Below the pieces are notes generated by a model. The model had not been told where the DNA came from. It saw only the letters and a list, made by a program, of their open reading frames with translations, and made no database searches. Shown here in pieces: positions 9,316 to 18,569 of a DNA stretch of 64,000 nucleotides. The stretch is from Pleurocapsa sp. PCC 7327. GTDB taxonomy: Bacteria > Cyanobacteriota > Cyanobacteriia > Cyanobacteriales > Microcystaceae. Every line of letters starts with the position of its first letter. Positions within the stretch are counted from its first letter, which is position 1. The DNA lies in contig NC_019689.1 in NCBI RefSeq assembly GCF_000317025.1, forward strand, positions 943,501-1,007,500, read 5' to 3'. Made by a program: the position numbers and the translations under genes.

Positions 9316-10206
9316 ATGTCAAACAGTTGGTGGGAAATTCAAGTTCTGTGTCATCCAAACATGGAAGAATCCGTTTTTTGGCGGTTGCAAAAGTTTGGGT
9401 GTTCGGGAACCGCGACCGAAAGAAAGGAACAATCCTATCTAATTCGCGCTTATCTGCCTCAAATCAAGGCGCAGGCGCTGGATTTAGCAGCGCTTTCTCT
9501 GTGGCTGCGCCAGGATGCGATGATTCTGAATCTTCCCCAACCGATAACTCGCTGGCAATTGATTGACGAAGAAGATTGGGCGAGTAGCTGGAAACAACAC
9601 TGGCAACCAACGGAGGTGGGCGATCGCATTCTTATCTATCCCGCTTGGTTAACCCCCCCCGAAAACTCAGATAGGATTATCCTGCGCCTCGATCCCGGCG
9701 TTGCTTTCGGCACGGGAACCCACTTAACCACTCAGTTGTGTCTGGAATCGCTGGAGATGCGCATGCTCTATCCCAGCGGCGAAGCGGTGCTGGCCGATAT
9801 TGGCTGCGGTTCTGGCATTCTCGCGATCGCTGCTATCTTAATGGGAGCGCCCAAAGTCTACGCTGTCGATATCGATCCCCTCGCCGTCGAGTCCGCCCGT
9901 CAAAATCGCGCCCTCAATCAAATCGATGCGGATCGCCTGATAATCGAGCAAGGCAGTCTTGAAAAAGTGCTAGAAATGGCTCCTGAAGGCGTTGATGGCG
10001 TTTTTTGTAATATTCTCGCAGAAACGATTATCGAGATGATTCCCCAGTTTGCCAAGCTGATCAAACCTAAAGGCTGGGGAATTCTGAGCGGCATTTTATT
10101 AGACCAAGCTAAATCGGTGATGGAACCTCTCGAAGACAATGGTTGGGTTGTCGCCGCCCTTTGGAAACGTCAAGATTGGGCTTGTCTGAATATTAGACGG
10201 GCTTAG
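9316..10206 (+). CDS. prmA: ribosomal protein L11 methyltransferase
   Basis: A 296-aa SAM-dependent enzyme that trimethylates ribosomal protein L11. The N-terminal substrate-recognition domain is followed by [15 protein letters not shown], the PrmA signature, and by the SAM-binding motif [15 protein letters not shown]. The catalytic-type motif is FCNILAETI, close to the NILA form of the family. Length is normal. It follows serA by 91 nt. Its last 14 nt overlap the 3' end of the convergent cobM gene. Confidence 0.95.
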   Translation: MSNSWWEIQVLCHPNMEESVFWRLQKFGCSGTATERKEQSYLIRAYLPQIKAQALDLAALSLWLRQDAMILNLPQPITRWQLIDEEDWASSWKQHWQPTEVGDRILIYPAWLTPPENSDRIILRLDPGVAFGTGTHLTTQLCLESLEMRMLYPSGEAVLADIGCGSGILAIAAILMGAPKVYAVDIDPLAVESARQNRALNQIDADRLIIEQGSLEKVLEMAPEGVDGVFCNILAETIIEMIPQFAKLIKPKGWGILSGILLDQAKSVMEPLEDNGWVVAALWKRQDWACLNIRRA

Positions 10207-10999
10207 TTATAGGCGGCTGCCATAATTTGTTGCGAAATAGGTGAGAATGTTCGGGATGATAAAGACGCGATCGCGCTTCCTCGCCGATCTCGCCCAAAGC
10301 CGGACTAATGATATAAAGCGTCGTTCTGATTAACGCTTCTTGCCTAGTCGTTTGAGCCATTTTTTCGAGCGGCACAATGCAAATTTTCTCATCCGACCAA
10401 CCAACCCGGAAACAAATAGCAACGGGAGTGTCTGGAGGATAATGCTGTAGTAACTTCTCCTGGGCTGACTCGGCGTGACGAGCAGCCAAATACAGACACA
10501 AACTGGCTTTGTGAGCTGCCAGAGAAGAGAGTTCTTCCGACTCCGGCATCGATGAGGCGCGACCGCCGATACGGGTCAGAATAATCGTCTGTACCAGGTC
10601 GGGTACGGTCAATTCTGCCTCCAATTTAGCAGCGGCAGCTTGGAAGGCGCTAATGCCGGGAATCAGTTCGTAGGGAATATTGGCAGCAGCCAAAGCTCGG
10701 ATTTGCTCGCCAACGGCACTGTAGAGGGTTAGATCGCCCGAATGAATGCGGGCTACAGACAGATTGGCTCTCACTCGTTCGATAGTTAAAGGGATAATTT
10801 CTTCTAAGGTTTTATTGCCCGTGCGAATCAGTTCGGCATTGGAACGGACATCTTGTAAAATTTGTTTGGGAACGAGAGAATCGGCAAACACGATAACATC
10901 AGCTTGCGAGATGATTTTGTGTGCTTTAACTGTTAATAATTCTGGGTCGCCCGGACCCGCACCGATAAAGTAAACGGCAGGTTTGAGAGGATTTGACAT
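10193..10999 (-). CDS. cobM: precorrin-4 C(11)-methyltransferase
   Basis: A 268-aa tetrapyrrole methylase that adds a methyl group at C-11 of (cobalt-)precorrin-4 in cobalamin synthesis. The conserved N-terminal strand reads [17 protein letters not shown]. The SAM-site region [14 protein letters not shown] and the [15 protein letters not shown] motif follow. Length is typical. The gene converges on prmA with a 14-nt overlap, so the two transcripts share an antisense tail. I see no cobalamin riboswitch in the 160 bp upstream. Confidence 0.93.
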   Translation of the reverse strand: MSNPLKPAVYFIGAGPGDPELLTVKAHKIISQADVIVFADSLVPKQILQDVRSNAELIRTGNKTLEEIIPLTIERVRANLSVARIHSGDLTLYSAVGEQIRALAAANIPYELIPGISAFQAAAAKLEAELTVPDLVQTIILTRIGGRASSMPESEELSSLAAHKASLCLYLAARHAESAQEKLLQHYPPDTPVAICFRVGWSDEKICIVPLEKMAQTTRQEALIRTTLYIISPALGEIGEEARSRLYHPEHSHLFRNKLWQPPITKPV

Positions 11000-11176
11000 T
11001 TTCTCGGATCTATGAATGGGGCTTGTAACGGTAAATTAAACTCACAAAAAATTAGCTAGAAACAACGCCAATTCTCGGTTTATCGTTTCTTTATATACCC
11101 TTAATATTTTTATCAAGTTTTTTACTTTTCGTTGTTAGTCTTTATCTAAGCTTTAAAAACATTGGGGATTACCCTC

Positions 11177-11446
11177 ATGCCGCTGAAGCCTGGAGCTTTA
11201 TTAATCGTCATCGGTTGGACAGCTTTGTTAGGAGCTTGCTCCCCACCAGAAGAGGAAAACACTTCTTCGCCAGGAGCGAGCAAGCCTATCACCGAAATTG
11301 TCGAAGTCGATGGCGCACAGAACCCCACGGATGACCAAGAAGTATTTCTGTTAGAGCAACAAACGCAAGAAGGCGAAATTGTTGACTTTGGGAATCCTGA
11401 AAATAGTGGCTTGAGTAAAGCTCCAGAAGAGCAACCTAGCAATTAG
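11177..11446 (+). CDS. small predicted lipoprotein
   Basis: An 89-aa protein starting at ATG 11177. An upstream in-frame TTG at 11162 would add five residues. The hydrophobic segment LLIVIGWTALLGAC ends in a lipobox (LLGAC), so the mature protein begins at Cys and is probably lipid-anchored. The rest is acidic, low-complexity and rich in Glu, Pro and Ser, with no recognisable domain. It lies 94 nt upstream of another small exported acidic protein in the same direction, so the two may share a transcript. Function unknown. Confidence 0.6.
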   Translation: MPLKPGALLIVIGWTALLGACSPPEEENTSSPGASKPITEIVEVDGAQNPTDDQEVFLLEQQTQEGEIVDFGNPENSGLSKAPEEQPSN

Positions 11447-11540
11447 CTTTCGCGGGAGTCTACTGATAAAGACAGCAAACAAGCTGGTCGCTACTAAGCA
11501 TACATCAAAGTATTGAGAGAAAAAAGAGAGGAATTACTCT

Positions 11541-12071
11541 ATGAAATCTCGTTCTCGTATCACTTTTTTCAATCTGTTGGCTAGCCTGCTGGGTGCAACT
11601 GGAGCCAGTATCATGCTCGGTCTGCCCACTCTAGCTCAAATGCCAGAAAGTTCTGGAACCGTGGGATCGCCAACGGAAGCAACAGAAGCTGGAAGCTCGA
11701 CAACTCCAGGCTCTGGCATGGAAGTAGAAAGCGAATCCACTGGAACACCTTCTACTTCAGAAACCGAGACCGAAACCGATCCTTCGGCTACGGAAACCGA
11801 ATCGACCACCGAAGACCCTTCGGCTACGGAGACCGAGACCGAAACCGATCCTTCGGCTACGGAAACCGAATCGACCACCGAAGACCCGAAAATTATGAAG
11901 ACATCTCCGGATGCCGATTCTACTTCTCCTTCGGGTTCCATGGAAGAATCTAGTCCTTCGGGGACGATTGGAGAACCTAGCTCCAGCCCCTCAGAGCCGG
12001 GAACGGGCAGCACGACTTCGCCTAGCGGTACGACCGCGCCTGTAGAAAGCCCTTCAGGAACGGGTCAATAA
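11541..12071 (+). CDS. exported Thr/Ser/Glu-rich repeat protein
   Basis: A 176-aa protein with a strong GAGAGGA ribosome-binding site. A signal peptide (about residues 1-33, ending near PTLAQM) is followed by low-complexity sequence made of T, E, S, P, D and G. Residues about 74-116 consist of almost two copies of a 23-residue unit containing TETETDPSATETE, encoded by a 69-bp tandem DNA repeat. There is no membrane anchor or enzyme motif. It may be a surface- or matrix-associated spacer protein. A strong terminator follows at 12119-12149. Confidence 0.65.
   Translation: MKSRSRITFFNLLASLLGATGASIMLGLPTLAQMPESSGTVGSPTEATEAGSSTTPGSGMEVESESTGTPSTSETETETDPSATETESTTEDPSATETETETDPSATETESTTEDPKIMKTSPDADSTSPSGSMEESSPSGTIGEPSSSPSEPGTGSTTSPSGTTAPVESPSGTGQ
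11763..11887 (+). repeat. 69-bp in-frame tandem repeat (about 1.8 copies)
   Basis: The unit at 11763-11831 is followed by a second copy from 11832. The two are identical over the first 56 nt. The period (69 bp) is a multiple of three, so the frame is kept. The lack of synonymous drift points to a recent duplication. Confidence 0.85.
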
Positions 12072-12118
12072 GTTTCTTGGGTGACTTATCAGTGGAGTAG
12101 CTAGTTTAATATCAATGT

Positions 12119-12149
12119 AGTTCGTGTAGAATTTACGCGAACTTTTTTT
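12119..12149 (+). terminator. rho-independent terminator
   Basis: A stem of AGTTCGTGTA with TACGCGAACT (one G-T-type mismatch) and a 4-5 nt loop is followed by a run of seven T. It closes the 11.2-12.1 kb exported-protein unit. Confidence 0.8.
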
Positions 12150-12322
12150 GTTTTTTGGGATCGAATAACTCAGTAGACCTGTTATGAAAAAGTCAGAAAA
12201 ATCAATTTTCACAGGAACAGGTCTAATGTTAAGAGCGCTTATCGGGCTTCGCTCCCTACGGCAGAGGGCAGTTCTCAGATAGCATCCGGCAAGATTATAA
12301 AATTATTAAGGCAATCCATCCC

Positions 12323-13066
12323 TTAAGCTGCTACGGGCAAGTCCACCTCGCTTTCAACCAGTGCGCCGTCAGTTACTAGCGAGCGACTTTTGCCACCTTT
12401 TTGTAAAAGATCGAGCGTCATCGCCAGCAGCGCCTTCGCTTTGCGAGTTCGCCATTCGTCTACTACTGCATCGACTTGTACCTGTGGTAGGCGACGCTGA
12501 AGTGCTTCGTAGAGATAGCCCGCGTGGCGGGTTTCGTCTTGGGCAACGCTGAGGATTCCCTGCTTGAGAGAGCGACTGCGAGGCTCGTCTTCTGGCAACA
12601 CTGCCGCCATCCTAGCAAAATCTTTACTGGCATCTAATTCTAGGATATAAGTGCTAGCGAGGAAAACAAGCCAATCAATGCGATCGGGTTTGATATCTTC
12701 GCGAGAATATCCTTCATAGTACGCCTCGAAAAAAGGACTTTTTCTTTCTTGTTTGGACGACTTTTCCTGGGGCAATTGTTTGAAATCGATGACTTGTTTG
12801 CCATGCTGTTTGAGGGCGTGGGCAAAGATTTGACCGTGACGCATTTCATCGGACGCATGGCGGGCGAGTTTTTCGGCTAGCCATTCATCGCCTTCTGCTT
12901 GCGCCCGTTTACGGAGCGCTTCTAAAAACGGAACCGACCCGGATTCTGCCAGTTGAAAAGCAGCGAGAAAGTTTGGACGAGTCAGGGGATCGCGCAAATG
13001 GCGAGCTGAAAAGTAAGCAGCAGCACCCGCTCCAATCAAATGTAAAATATTTGTTAAGAAATTCAT
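12323..13066 (-). CDS. ferritin-like domain protein
   Basis: A protein of about 247 aa from the ATG at 13066; the frame can be extended to 13111. A hydrophobic stretch opens the protein (FLTNILHLIGAGAAAYFSA). A four-helix di-iron type core follows, with two ExxH-type motifs, DEMRHGQIF and DETRHAGYL, and paired upstream acidic residues (AESGSV, ILELDASKD). This arrangement is that of ferritin-like/MiaE-like proteins. Oxygenase or oxidative-stress roles are possible, but the substrate is unknown. It diverges from the ABC ATPase gene. Confidence 0.72.
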   Translation of the reverse strand: MNFLTNILHLIGAGAAAYFSARHLRDPLTRPNFLAAFQLAESGSVPFLEALRKRAQAEGDEWLAEKLARHASDEMRHGQIFAHALKQHGKQVIDFKQLPQEKSSKQERKSPFFEAYYEGYSREDIKPDRIDWLVFLASTYILELDASKDFARMAAVLPEDEPRSRSLKQGILSVAQDETRHAGYLYEALQRRLPQVQVDAVVDEWRTRKAKALLAMTLDLLQKGGKSRSLVTDGALVESEVDLPVAA

Positions 13067-13353
13067 AATCTTTATAAAAACTTGCAACAAAACTACACAT
13101 AATCCTATCAAATTATTTTTTTTTCGCGATCTTCTGTGCGATCGCGCTTTCCGAACTTTTGAAGATAGACTTTTTCATGCTAAAAACAATCACTCCTCTC
13201 ATCCTCACATCAACGAAGCGCCCAATATTGATAATTATGAACTTGGTTTTGTGTCAAAATAATTGGCAATCGCTACTTTTGCAAAAGACGAGCATGATGG
13301 CGATCGCCCTCACAATCGAGGATGAAAATTTATTTTCACCCACAGGTCTATTG

Positions 13354-14205
13354 ATGGTCGCTGCTGTTTCTCTGGAAAGGGTAGGTAAAGTCTATAATAA
13401 GATTCCTGTCGTTAACGATCTCTCCTTCGAGATCGAAGCGGGAGAAATGTTTGGGCTTCTAGGACCAAATGGAGCCGGAAAATCAACCACGATTCGGATG
13501 TTGATTACCTTAACCCAACCATCCCAAGGTCGTATCGAAGTGGCGGGTTACGAGATCGATCGCCATCGCGATCGCGTCAAGCAAAATATTGGTGTAGTCT
13601 TGCAACAAATTAGCGTTGATGGGGATCTCTCGGTATGGGAGAATATGGAGTTTCACGGACGAATGCACCACATTCCCAACCCAAAGCGTCAAAAGTCGAT
13701 CGATCGCTGGCTGGAATATGTAGAACTGGCAGATCGCAAGGAATCTCTGGTGAAAACTCTTTCTGGTGGAATGAAACGCCGCTTGCAAATTGCTAGGGCA
13801 CTGCTACATCAACCGCAAGTTCTCTTTTTGGACGAACCCACAGTAGGATTAGACCCGCAAACCCGTCGTCGCCTTTGGGAAATTATTCGCGATCTAAATC
13901 GTCAAGGCATGACAATACTATTGACGACTCATTATATGGAAGAGGCAGAGTTTTTGTGCGATCGCATCGGCATTATGGATGCTGGTCAACTAATCGAGTT
14001 GGGAACGATGGACTATTTTCGTTCTAAGTACGGACGAGGATTGGTGGTTAAGCAAGCGGGCGATCGCTTAGAATACAAGTTTTTTCCTACTCTAGAAGCA
14101 GCGAATGCTTATTTAGAAACCTTGCCAGACAAAACGGGGACAATGACTCGCCTATCTAATTTAGAAGATATTTTTGTCGAACTGACAGGACGTAGACTTG
14201 ATTGA
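13354..14205 (+). CDS. ABC transporter ATP-binding protein (DrrA/CcmA-like)
   Basis: A 283-aa ATPase of the export type, starting at MVAAVSLERV. The open frame extends upstream to 13159, but that part looks non-coding and lacks family similarity. Walker A is GPNGAGKST, the Q-loop is VVLQQISVD, the signature is LSGGMKRR, Walker B is VLFLDEPTVGLD, and the H-loop is LTTHYMEEAE. The family pairs with an ABC-2 membrane permease, which is not adjacent here. The partner must be encoded elsewhere. Confidence 0.9.
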   Translation: MVAAVSLERVGKVYNKIPVVNDLSFEIEAGEMFGLLGPNGAGKSTTIRMLITLTQPSQGRIEVAGYEIDRHRDRVKQNIGVVLQQISVDGDLSVWENMEFHGRMHHIPNPKRQKSIDRWLEYVELADRKESLVKTLSGGMKRRLQIARALLHQPQVLFLDEPTVGLDPQTRRRLWEIIRDLNRQGMTILLTTHYMEEAEFLCDRIGIMDAGQLIELGTMDYFRSKYGRGLVVKQAGDRLEYKFFPTLEAANAYLETLPDKTGTMTRLSNLEDIFVELTGRRLD

Positions 14206-14335
14206 GGGATGGGGACTTTTGAGACGGGGAGACGAGGGGACTGGGAGAGGGGGGACGGGGAAATGGGGAGACAATTAACCACTAGCCACCAACCACTAAC
14301 CACTAACTAATCTCCAATCCAAAATCCAAAATTAA

Positions 14336-14890
14336 ATGACTAGACTAGCAACGAAAATTGAAGCTATTCTTTACCTAAAGGGTCAGCCGCTTTCGGCGAA
14401 TGAGATTGCTCAGTTGGCTGGGTGCGCTCGCGAAGAGGCAGAAGAAGCGATCGTCGAACTGATGTCAGATTACGCTCATCGAGACAGCGCCTTAGAAGTT
14501 ATGGAAACCCCTAGGGGTTATAGCCTTCAATTGCGCTCTGTCTTTGAAAATCTGCTTCAAGTATTGGTTCCGGCAGAATTAGGAACGGGTGCTCTGCGAA
14601 CCCTAGCCGCGATCGCTCTTAAAAGTCCGATTCTCCAAACAGATTTAATCGAATTACGCGGTAGCAGTGCCTATCAACAAATTCAAGAATTAGTAGAATT
14701 AGGCTTTGTCCGAAAACGCCGTCAAGCCAACGGTCGTTCTTATTGGTTAGAAATCACGGATAAATTTCATCAATATTTTGAGATTGACGAAGGCAACGCA
14801 GCAGCTATAACCCGTATCCGACGAAACGTTGAAGAACCATCTCCAGCCATTTCAACAGACGCGATCGCTAAAGTGTTGGGTAATCAGTAA
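14336..14890 (+). CDS. scpB: segregation and condensation protein B
   Basis: A 184-aa protein made of two winged-helix domains that bridge ScpA and SMC in the chromosome-condensing complex. It begins TRLATKIEAILYLKGQPL, the usual ScpB opening. It also has ALRTLAAIALKSPILQTDLIELRG and the second-domain motif LVELGFVRKRRQANGR. Length is normal. The 130 bp upstream are G-rich then CCACTAACC-type low-complexity sequence shared with other spacers of this window. Confidence 0.93.
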   Translation: MTRLATKIEAILYLKGQPLSANEIAQLAGCAREEAEEAIVELMSDYAHRDSALEVMETPRGYSLQLRSVFENLLQVLVPAELGTGALRTLAAIALKSPILQTDLIELRGSSAYQQIQELVELGFVRKRRQANGRSYWLEITDKFHQYFEIDEGNAAAITRIRRNVEEPSPAISTDAIAKVLGNQ

Positions 14891-15228
14891 TCAGTTAATC
14901 CTCATATTCTTCTCTAAATCCTAATTTTTTTAGCAAAATAAGATTAAATTTTACCAATTGCGATCGCTCGCTTGGTTTTATATGCACTTTGGCAATCTAA
15001 CATCAGATAAAAAAGCGATCGCTTTTTGTTGGCGATCGCGATTGTGTGTTGCCATTGCTGCTGTTTTTTTCGGGGAGCACCTCCTTTGCCGATAGGTTAC
15101 GACAACGTGGTTTGATTTAGAGGTTTGGATGGTTTGGGTTGGCTGTCTTCTTTTACTTGCCTCAAAAACCCGTTTTTTATGCTAATTGACTGAATTATTC
15201 ATATTTTTTTACAAATCGTCTCAGTTCT
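14891..15228. other. intergenic region with HIP1 palindromes
   Basis: This 338-bp spacer lies between convergent scpB and mntC. It holds an 18-bp perfect palindrome of A5-HIP1-T5 at 15010-15027 followed by another HIP1 copy, which could fold as a bidirectional terminator. A minus-strand AAAGGAGGTG motif near 15085 resembles a ribosome-binding site, but only a 25-codon frame lies near it at poor spacing. I see no supported gene. Confidence 0.5.
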
Positions 15229-16182
15229 TTATCGAGGTTCTGGAAAATCCGCTTTAAAGGCACTGTATTTTCCTCCCAAGGCTTCTACAATGGCGCGAGT
15301 ATTGGACACCATCATCTTGATATAGCTATCTCCGTCGCTACCCGGTGCGCCGATGGAATCCGAATAGAGTTCTCGCGGTGCTACTTTTACTCCTGCTTCC
15401 TCGGCGACGGCTTTAATAAGAGCAGGATTAATCGTCGTTTCGGCAAAAATAGCCGGAACTTTGGTTTTTTGGATAGAATCTGACAAGTTTTTGACCGTTT
15501 GGGCGCTGGGTTGTTCTTCGGTGCTAATTCCAATTAGCGTACCAGCGATCTTCAATCCGTAGGCGCGAGCATAATATTGAAAGGCATCGTGGGTAGTTAC
15601 TAGCCTGCGTTGATTGTTGGGAATGGTTTGAATCTGTTGAGCGATCCAGCGATCGAGTTGCTGTAGTTCTTTGACCAATTGTGCTGCATTTTGGGTAAAT
15701 TCTTCTTTATCTTCTGGCGAACTTTCGATTAAGCGATCGCGAATTGCATTTACCATAGCAATTACATTTTTTGCATCTCCCCAAACGTGAGGATCGGGAA
15801 CTCTTTTGCCTTCTTTATCCAAATCTAAAGGGGTAACGACCTCTGCAACGGCAACTTTTGTAGCTTTCACCCCTGCGGCATTCATTAATTTAATGAGTCC
15901 GGGTTCTAGATTGTAACCGTTGTAAAAAATTAAGTCTGCTTCTTCAAAAGCGGCGCTGTCTGCGGGAACGGGTTCATAAATGTGAGGATCGGCACCGGGT
16001 TGGAGGATGCCTTTGTGTTTGATTTCATCTGCGCCAACTCGTTGGGTTAAATCCGCAATGATGGTGCTAGTAGAGACGACTTTTGTCGTAGTCTCATTTC
16101 TATCCGATGATTGAGGTTGGCAGCCAAATCCGCAGAATACGATCGATATTATTAAAGCTACTAGCCACGGAGATCTATTCAT
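15229..16182 (-). CDS. mntC: manganese ABC transporter substrate-binding lipoprotein
   Basis: A cluster A-I (TroA/PsaA fold) metal-binding protein of about 317 aa. The start at 16182 is preferred over the longer frame to 16209 because AGAAGGAAATGA precedes it and the regulatory repeats would otherwise be coding. A signal peptide with lipobox FCGFGC anchors it. Probable metal ligands sit in GADPHIYEP (His), DPHVWGD (His), IFAETTIN (Glu) and LYSDSIGAP (Asp). The ligand set without a His-rich loop fits Mn better than Zn. It diverges from mntAB, whereas Synechocystis has one mntCAB operon. Confidence 0.9.
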   Translation of the reverse strand: MNRSPWLVALIISIVFCGFGCQPQSSDRNETTTKVVSTSTIIADLTQRVGADEIKHKGILQPGADPHIYEPVPADSAAFEEADLIFYNGYNLEPGLIKLMNAAGVKATKVAVAEVVTPLDLDKEGKRVPDPHVWGDAKNVIAMVNAIRDRLIESSPEDKEEFTQNAAQLVKELQQLDRWIAQQIQTIPNNQRRLVTTHDAFQYYARAYGLKIAGTLIGISTEEQPSAQTVKNLSDSIQKTKVPAIFAETTINPALIKAVAEEAGVKVAPRELYSDSIGAPGSDGDSYIKMMVSNTRAIVEALGGKYSAFKADFPEPR

Positions 16183-16203
16183 TTCATTTCCTTCTATAGT
16201 TGC

Positions 16204-16243
16204 TTTCATAATCTTCTCATAATTATTTTCATATTTCTTTCAT
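16204..16243. promoter_or_regulatory. four helically phased TTTCAT repeats in the mntC/mntA spacer
   Basis: TTTCAT, TCTCAT, TTTCAT and TTTCAT start at 16204, 16215, 16227 and 16238, with periods of 11, 12 and 11 bp. Direct repeats at one helical turn are the usual target of OmpR-family response regulators. ManR, which represses mnt genes in Synechocystis, is such a regulator. The sites sit just upstream of mntC and about 70-110 bp upstream of the mntA start. The assignment to ManR is inference. Confidence 0.6.
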
Positions 16244-16313
16244 TTTTGCATTATCCTAGTTGAATAAGGCTGTATTGAAGTCTGTAGGCGAGCGATCGGA
16301 GTACTGGATATTT

Positions 16314-17069
16314 ATGAGTAATACTGATGGAATTGTCATCAGCCATTTGGGAGTTTCCTATCGAACGGTCGAGGCGTTGAGGGATATCACCTTACAGATA
16401 AAACCCGGACGGTTAACGGGTGCGATCGGTCCCAATGGTGCTGGCAAAAGTACTTTAATTAAGGCTATGTTGGGTTTGATTCCCATCAATCAAGGTTCGG
16501 TACACTACGATGGACGACCTTTGATAGATTGTTTGGACAAAGTTGCTTACGTACCTCAGCGATCGCAAATTGACTGGACTTATCCTGCTACGGTCTGGGA
16601 TGTGGTAATGATGGGACGAGTGCCGAAAACGGGATGGTTTCGACGTTTTTCTGCTATGAGTCGTCGCCTCGCCGCAGAAGCATTAGAGAGGGTACAAATG
16701 AGTGCTTATCGCGATCGTCCTATCGGTCAACTTTCCGGGGGACAGCAACAGCGAGTATTTTTAGCGCGATCGCTTGCTCAAGAAGCGGATATTTTCTTCT
16801 TTGACGAACCTTTTGTTGGGGTGGATCGCAAAACTGAGGACATTCTTTTTAATATCTTTCACGAATTAGCCAATGCAGGCAAAATTGTTTTAGTAGTTAA
16901 CCACGATCTAGGGGAATCAATTACTAATTTTGATGATTTGATTCTTTTGAATAAAGAATTAATTGCTGTTGGTGCAAGACAATCTGTTTTGAAAGAAGAA
17001 AATCTCTATCGTGCCTATGGAGGTAAGGTGGTTTTCTTTGAGGAAAATCCCTTGCGAGTTGTGGCGTGA
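16314..17069 (+). CDS. mntA: manganese ABC transporter ATP-binding protein
   Basis: A 251-aa ATPase starting at ATG 16314. A TTG at 16260 opens a longer frame without family similarity. Walker A is GPNGAGKST, the signature is LSGGQQQRV, Walker B is IFFFDEPFVGVD, and the switch His is VNHDLGE. It powers import of the metal delivered by MntC. The neighbouring permease and divergent binding protein support Mn(II) as substrate; Zn is an alternative. Its stop lies 52 nt before the permease start. Confidence 0.9.
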   Translation: MSNTDGIVISHLGVSYRTVEALRDITLQIKPGRLTGAIGPNGAGKSTLIKAMLGLIPINQGSVHYDGRPLIDCLDKVAYVPQRSQIDWTYPATVWDVVMMGRVPKTGWFRRFSAMSRRLAAEALERVQMSAYRDRPIGQLSGGQQQRVFLARSLAQEADIFFFDEPFVGVDRKTEDILFNIFHELANAGKIVLVVNHDLGESITNFDDLILLNKELIAVGARQSVLKEENLYRAYGGKVVFFEENPLRVVA

Positions 17070-17121
17070 GTTGAAGAGGAGAGTGTTTTTTTATCTCACG
17101 CAGAGGCGCAGAGGAAGTTTT

Positions 17122-18024
17122 ATGATAGAAACTTTAATCGAACCATTAAGATACAGTTTTATGCAGCGATCGCTGATTGAAGCGATTATTGTTGGTATTA
17201 TCTGTGCGATCGTGGGTAGCTATTTAATGGTGCAGCGCTTGGCTTTATTGGGAGATGCGATAAGTCATTCGGTTTTACCTGGTTTAGCGGTTGCTTTTTT
17301 GTTAGATATTAATATTTTTGTTGGGGCTTTTACTGCTGGATTGCTCGGCACGATTTTAATTAATTTGATTAGAACGCGATCGCCCATTAAAGAAGATGCT
17401 GCTATGGGAATCGTTTTTTCTGCCTTTTTTGCCCTTGGGATTACTTTAATAACGATTATTCAAAAAGATAATAAGATCGATTTCAATCATTTTTTATTTG
17501 GCAATATTCTCGGCGTTACTTTTGAAGATGTTCGCGATACTTTAATCATTGCGATCGTTGTTTTATTAGTGGTGGCAATGCTGTATAAAGAATTGCTCTT
17601 TTATACTTTTGATAAATTAGGCGCTCAAGCAGTAGGATTACCCGTACATCTGTTAGATTTAGGACTAATGATACTAATTGGGCTGACCATCGTCGCCAGT
17701 CTAAAAGCAGTGGGAGTCATACTGGTAATCTCTCTACTGATTACGCCAGCAGCTACCGCTTATTTATTAGTGAATCGCTTGCACCAAATGATGATTTTCG
17801 GGGTGGGAATAGGCATTTTTTCTAGTATCAGTGGCATGTATCTGAGTTATTTTTATAATTTGCCTTCTGGTCCTGCTATTGTTCTAGTTGTATCGGGGCT
17901 ATTTATTCTAGCTTTCTTATTCAGTCCCACTCAAGGAATTCTCACCCATCCCGCTTCTAACTCCAGTCAGTCTTTTCTGTGGCGAGAAGTAAAGCAGTTG
18001 ATGAAAATGCGATCGCAAAAATAA
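17122..18024 (+). CDS. mntB: manganese ABC transporter permease
   Basis: A 300-aa ABC-3 family permease. The ATG at 17122 follows a GAGGAAG ribosome-binding site. The frame extends back to 17011 inside mntA, but that part lacks similarity. About eight membrane helices are visible, beginning SLIEAIIVGIICAIVGSYLM. The ABC-3 motifs LALLGDAISHSVLPG and VGVILVISLLITPAATAYLL are clear. It forms the membrane channel with MntA and MntC. Confidence 0.9.
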   Translation: MIETLIEPLRYSFMQRSLIEAIIVGIICAIVGSYLMVQRLALLGDAISHSVLPGLAVAFLLDINIFVGAFTAGLLGTILINLIRTRSPIKEDAAMGIVFSAFFALGITLITIIQKDNKIDFNHFLFGNILGVTFEDVRDTLIIAIVVLLVVAMLYKELLFYTFDKLGAQAVGLPVHLLDLGLMILIGLTIVASLKAVGVILVISLLITPAATAYLLVNRLHQMMIFGVGIGIFSSISGMYLSYFYNLPSGPAIVLVVSGLFILAFLFSPTQGILTHPASNSSQSFLWREVKQLMKMRSQK

Positions 18025-18569
18025 CTAAATAAAAGATCGCTAAATATTAGTCCAGAGCGAGCTTGCTGATGCGGGGTTTACTGAAAAACTTTGCAAGCAG
18101 GTTAGTTTTGTGTTGCTTGCAAGCTGAAGTCTGAAGCAAGCGATTTTACGAGAGTAAATATTACTGCCTAATTTTAATCGAGAAAAGTACTTTATTAAAA
18201 CTTTACATAAAGCAAACGATATAAGCGAGTGCTATTGCTTGTTTAAGTAGCACATTGATGATAGTAAAAAGACTTGATAAGACTAGATTTTGATTGGGAA
18301 ATTGACAGCTTGAATTGCTTGTATCAATATTTAGCTTCAGTGAAACTGTATAAAGATTCAGTAAAGGATACGAATAAGTATTGACGATCTTAGGTAGAAA
18401 GTAGTGAAAATAGTTATTATCAATCGGTAATTAACTAGAAATTAATTGCACTTAATCTGTATCTCAGGATTTGTCACCATTCATATTTGTGATAAATATG
18501 GACAGGATTTTCGCGATTTTTTCTGGAGTATTACTGATATTTACATTAAATTTTTTTAAAACTAGAACA
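18025..18569. other. AT-rich spacer upstream of PEP-CTERM gene
   Basis: 545 bp without a supported gene. A hairpin with 7-bp perfect arms (GCAAGCA/TGCTTGC) lies near 18096-18123. The downstream half is AT-rich and probably carries the promoter of the next gene. An in-frame extension of that gene back to 18471 exists, but it places a second hydrophobic stretch ahead of the real signal peptide. Confidence 0.4.

Noticed and set aside
13159-13353. N-terminal extension of the ABC ATPase
   Set aside because: The extra 65 codons lack family similarity, and the normal start MVAAVSLERV at 13354 fits the family length.
15031-15120. Minus-strand AAAGGAGGTG with a downstream ATG (25-codon frame)
   Set aside because: Spacing of more than 20 nt and a product made largely of HIP1-encoded residues argue against a gene.
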